From assembly GCA_049999725.1 (NCBI GenBank), contig JBNGIS010031814.1, forward strand, positions 1-27,734: DNA of 27,734 nucleotides. The letters are read 5' to 3'. The notes beneath the pieces were generated by a model, which saw nothing but the letters and a program-made list of their open reading frames with translations, did no database searches and was not told where the DNA came from. The position numbers and the translations under genes are program-made. Shown here in pieces: positions 27,443-27,734 of the stretch (position 1 is its first letter; each line of letters opens with the position of its first letter). This stretch comes from Haplomitrium mnioides (Eukaryota; Marchantiophyta; Haplomitriopsida; Calobryales).

Positions 27443-27734
27443 AGCTACGACTTAGTAAAAAAAGAAACAAATGAAAAAGGATTTTCAAAGTTTACTTTTT
27501 CCGAGATGGAGAGGGACATTTTTGTGAAGCATCTTCATGCCGCAAAGGAAGATGGCAAGGTAAATCATTTGCGATTTGCATAGTGAAGGGTAATTGCATC
27601 TTAGGATTATACAAGCATTATGATGTTGGCTTTCTTGCCTTCTCGGATCATGGTGATTTGGACTAGTAGACCCAAATTGAATTGTTTAGTTTCACTGACA
27701 AAAAGGTAAAGATGTTGATCGAGGTCTTTCAAAG
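27443..27734. other. Window edge, unresolved
   Basis: Should contain upstream exon or intron of the minus-strand methyltransferase gene. A minus-strand frame reading LKDLDQHLYLFVSETKQFNL near 27733-27675 is a possible exon piece, but I can assign no domain. A plus-strand frame (27380-27583) ends with TFSEMERDIFVKHLHAAKED and is equally unsupported. Confidence 0.3.

Overview
The window looks like repeat-dense nuclear DNA of a land plant. It holds one LINE tail, two nested Ty3/gypsy elements, one Ty1/copia element, a small terminal-inverted-repeat element, a solo LTR, several minisatellite families and one multi-exon gene relic. Almost every reading frame carries stops and frameshifts. Many stops look like C-to-T decay of CGA, CAA or CAG codons, as expected of long-silenced, methylated repeats. 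I see no intact cellular gene, rRNA, tRNA or CRISPR. The lineage cannot be fixed from sequence alone; a large-genome gymnosperm or a seed-free plant would fit (inference).

Layout. Positions 3-545 are the 3' end of a LINE with a poly(A) tail. Positions 1266-1726 hold a minus-strand gag-like relic. Positions 2659-14583 are an old chromodomain-bearing gypsy element (element 1, plus strand). It is interrupted three times: by a 168-bp inverted-repeat element in RT (8-bp target duplication), by a solo LTR of its own family in RT (5-bp target duplication), and by a younger gypsy element (element 2, about 7000-13764) in the integrase. By hand count the element 1 LTRs differ by about 15% and those of element 2 by about 4%, which agrees with the nesting order. 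Positions 15356-15486 are compound microsatellites. Positions 15565 to about 21504 are a decayed copia element on the minus strand. Its RT is split by an in-frame tandem array of 36-bp (12-residue) units organised into 108-bp (36-residue) higher-order units.

Positions 24062-27091 (minus) hold the most unusual content. It is a decayed gene with at least three exons and recognisable splice sites. It appears to encode a lysine-rich linker, a ParB-like domain, and then an amino-group DNA methyltransferase (N4-cytosine or N6-adenine) with motif IV (DPPY-like) before motif I, the beta-class order. Two of its introns carry arrays of the same 24-bp self-complementary minisatellite; 37-bp and 29-bp arrays lie downstream. 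ParB-methyltransferase fusions are known from prokaryotes and phages. Finding one with spliceosomal introns in a plant repeat landscape is the best candidate here for an undescribed system, probably a multicopy or mobile gene. All domain calls are from reading the sequence by eye, without database searches.
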